Assembly (NCBI GenBank): GCA_031274465.1
Contig: JAISQC010000016.1
Span: 1-6,196 of the forward strand
Reading direction: 5' to 3'
Length of the DNA: 6,196 bases
Source of the DNA: Synergistaceae bacterium
GTDB taxonomy: Bacteria; Synergistota; Synergistia; Synergistales; Synergistaceae
The translations under genes were made by a program, and so were the position numbers. Each line of letters begins with the position of its first letter. The stretch's first letter is position 1. Shown one piece after another: positions 5,524-6,196 of the stretch. The notes under the pieces are model-generated. The model did not search any database and had not been told where the DNA came from. It worked only from the letters and a program-made list of their open reading frames with translations.

Positions 5524-6196
5524 TGACAGCCGATGACCGAGTGAGATTATTCGACTCTCACTGCCACTTGGATATGGAGGAGTTTCGCGGCGACCTTGAC
5601 GGCGTTTTGTCACGCGCCAAGGCGTCAGGTGTGTGCCGCGCGCTTCTGGCGGCGTGCGACGAGGCTTCGAGTGCTGACGTCGTTCGCATCAGCGGCGAGA
5701 AAAGCGGGTTCGGCGTCGAGCTGTGGGCGTCGGCTGGGATACACCCCCACGAGGCGGACAGCGCCGCGCGTTCGCTGCCCGACTCGCTGCCGCGCCTGTC
5801 CGAGAGGCGCGAAGTGGTGGCGATAGGCGAGATCGGCCTCGATTACTACTACGACAACTCGCCAAGAGATGTGCAAAAAGATGTGTTCGAGCGCCAGCTC
5901 GAATGGGCGGGCAGGGCGAAAAAGCCCATTCTGGTGCATCTGCGGAACGCCAAGGACCGAGCCTCCGGAGACGCTTACAGCGATGCCATGTCGATGATAA
6001 AAAATCATCCCGATCTGTCCGGAGGGGTCATCCACTGCTTCTCCGGAGACGTTGCCGACGCCCGAGCCGCGCTCGACCTCGGTTTTTACGTCTCGTTCGC
6101 GGGGCCTGTGACCTACCCGAGCGCCGCGACGCTGAGAGAAGCGGCGGTTTTCGCCCCCCTTGACAGGATACTGTGCGAGACCGATTCGCCGTACCT
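5523..6196 (+). CDS. tatD: TatD-family metal-dependent deoxyribonuclease (C-terminus beyond right edge)
   Basis: TatD-family proteins are TIM-barrel amidohydrolase-like nucleases with 3'-5' exonuclease activity, linked to DNA repair or turnover; the Bacillus member in this position is YabD. The 224 visible codons show nearly the whole family pattern: FDSHCHLD with metal ligands His13 and His15, SAGIHPHEA, AIGEIGLDYYYD with bridging Glu103, PILVHLRNA with His139, GGVIHCFSG with His171, and CETDSPYL with Asp221. Family members are about 255-265 residues, so some 30-40 residues are missing at the right edge. ATG 5523 overlaps the metG stop by one base (TGATG). No Shine-Dalgarno sequence is obvious, so translation probably depends on reinitiation after metG. 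The two Tyr after the first in DYYYD and the DVQKDVFERQLEWA helix are typical. The family is certain; which nucleic acid it acts on in the cell is not shown by the sequence. Confidence 0.96.
   Translation, partial: MTADDRVRLFDSHCHLDMEEFRGDLDGVLSRAKASGVCRALLAACDEASSADVVRISGEKSGFGVELWASAGIHPHEADSAARSLPDSLPRLSERREVVAIGEIGLDYYYDNSPRDVQKDVFERQLEWAGRAKKPILVHLRNAKDRASGDAYSDAMSMIKNHPDLSGGVIHCFSGDVADARAALDLGFYVSFAGPVTYPSAATLREAAVFAPLDRILCETDSPY

Noticed and set aside
1..6196. Search for CRISPR arrays, insertion sequences, tRNA genes, riboswitches, defence genes or a novel system
   Set aside because: No spaced direct repeats, terminal inverted repeats, cloverleaf, leader-type structured region or unassigned gene was seen; all but about 100 bases are accounted for by housekeeping genes.

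Overview
The window is a compact stretch of bacterial chromosome with almost every base in a gene. It carries six genes, all tied to tRNA or rRNA modification, tRNA charging or general housekeeping. GC content is high (roughly 60% by eye), yet isoleucine is often written ATA and lysine often AAA. Strong GGAGG-type ribosome binding sites precede several genes. Gene content and order on the right arm match the Bacillus yabB-rsmI-metS-yabD block, without the yazA and abrB genes that sit inside it in Bacillus. This suggests a Gram-positive-like or related lineage; Synergistota would fit the GC content and codon habits, but that is inference only and the phylum cannot be fixed from this sequence.

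Left arm (1-1835, minus strand): tgt (queuine/preQ1 tRNA-guanine transglycosylase) is followed 15 bases after its stop by a threonylcarbamoyl-AMP synthase of the Sua5/TsaC type, which runs off the left edge. The second gene starts at TTG behind a GGAGG site and lies in the same reading frame as tgt, separated from it by a single TGA.

Divergent junction (1836-1934): a palindromic AT-rich block at 1851-1860 gives a perfect TATAAT on the minus strand and a CATAAT on the plus strand, so it may be a shared bidirectional -10 element.

Right arm (1935-6196, plus strand): a TrmN6/YabB-like adenine-N6 methyltransferase, rsmI (16S rRNA C1402 2'-O-methyltransferase), metG (methionyl-tRNA synthetase with a C-terminal Trbp111-type tRNA-binding domain) and tatD (metal-dependent DNase family, cut by the right edge). 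They are spaced by 2 nt, a 4-nt overlap and a 1-nt overlap, which points to one translationally coupled operon.

Functionally, tRNA modification (t6A37 synthesis, Q34 insertion, probably m6A), ribosome modification (Cm1402) and Met-tRNA charging are set back to back, so the locus looks like a decoding-fidelity neighbourhood. I see no mobile element, CRISPR array, RNA gene, phage gene or convincing novel system. The points worth a second look are local: start choices, the symmetric promoter, the tgt/tsaC in-frame junction and a few substitutions in otherwise conserved motifs.
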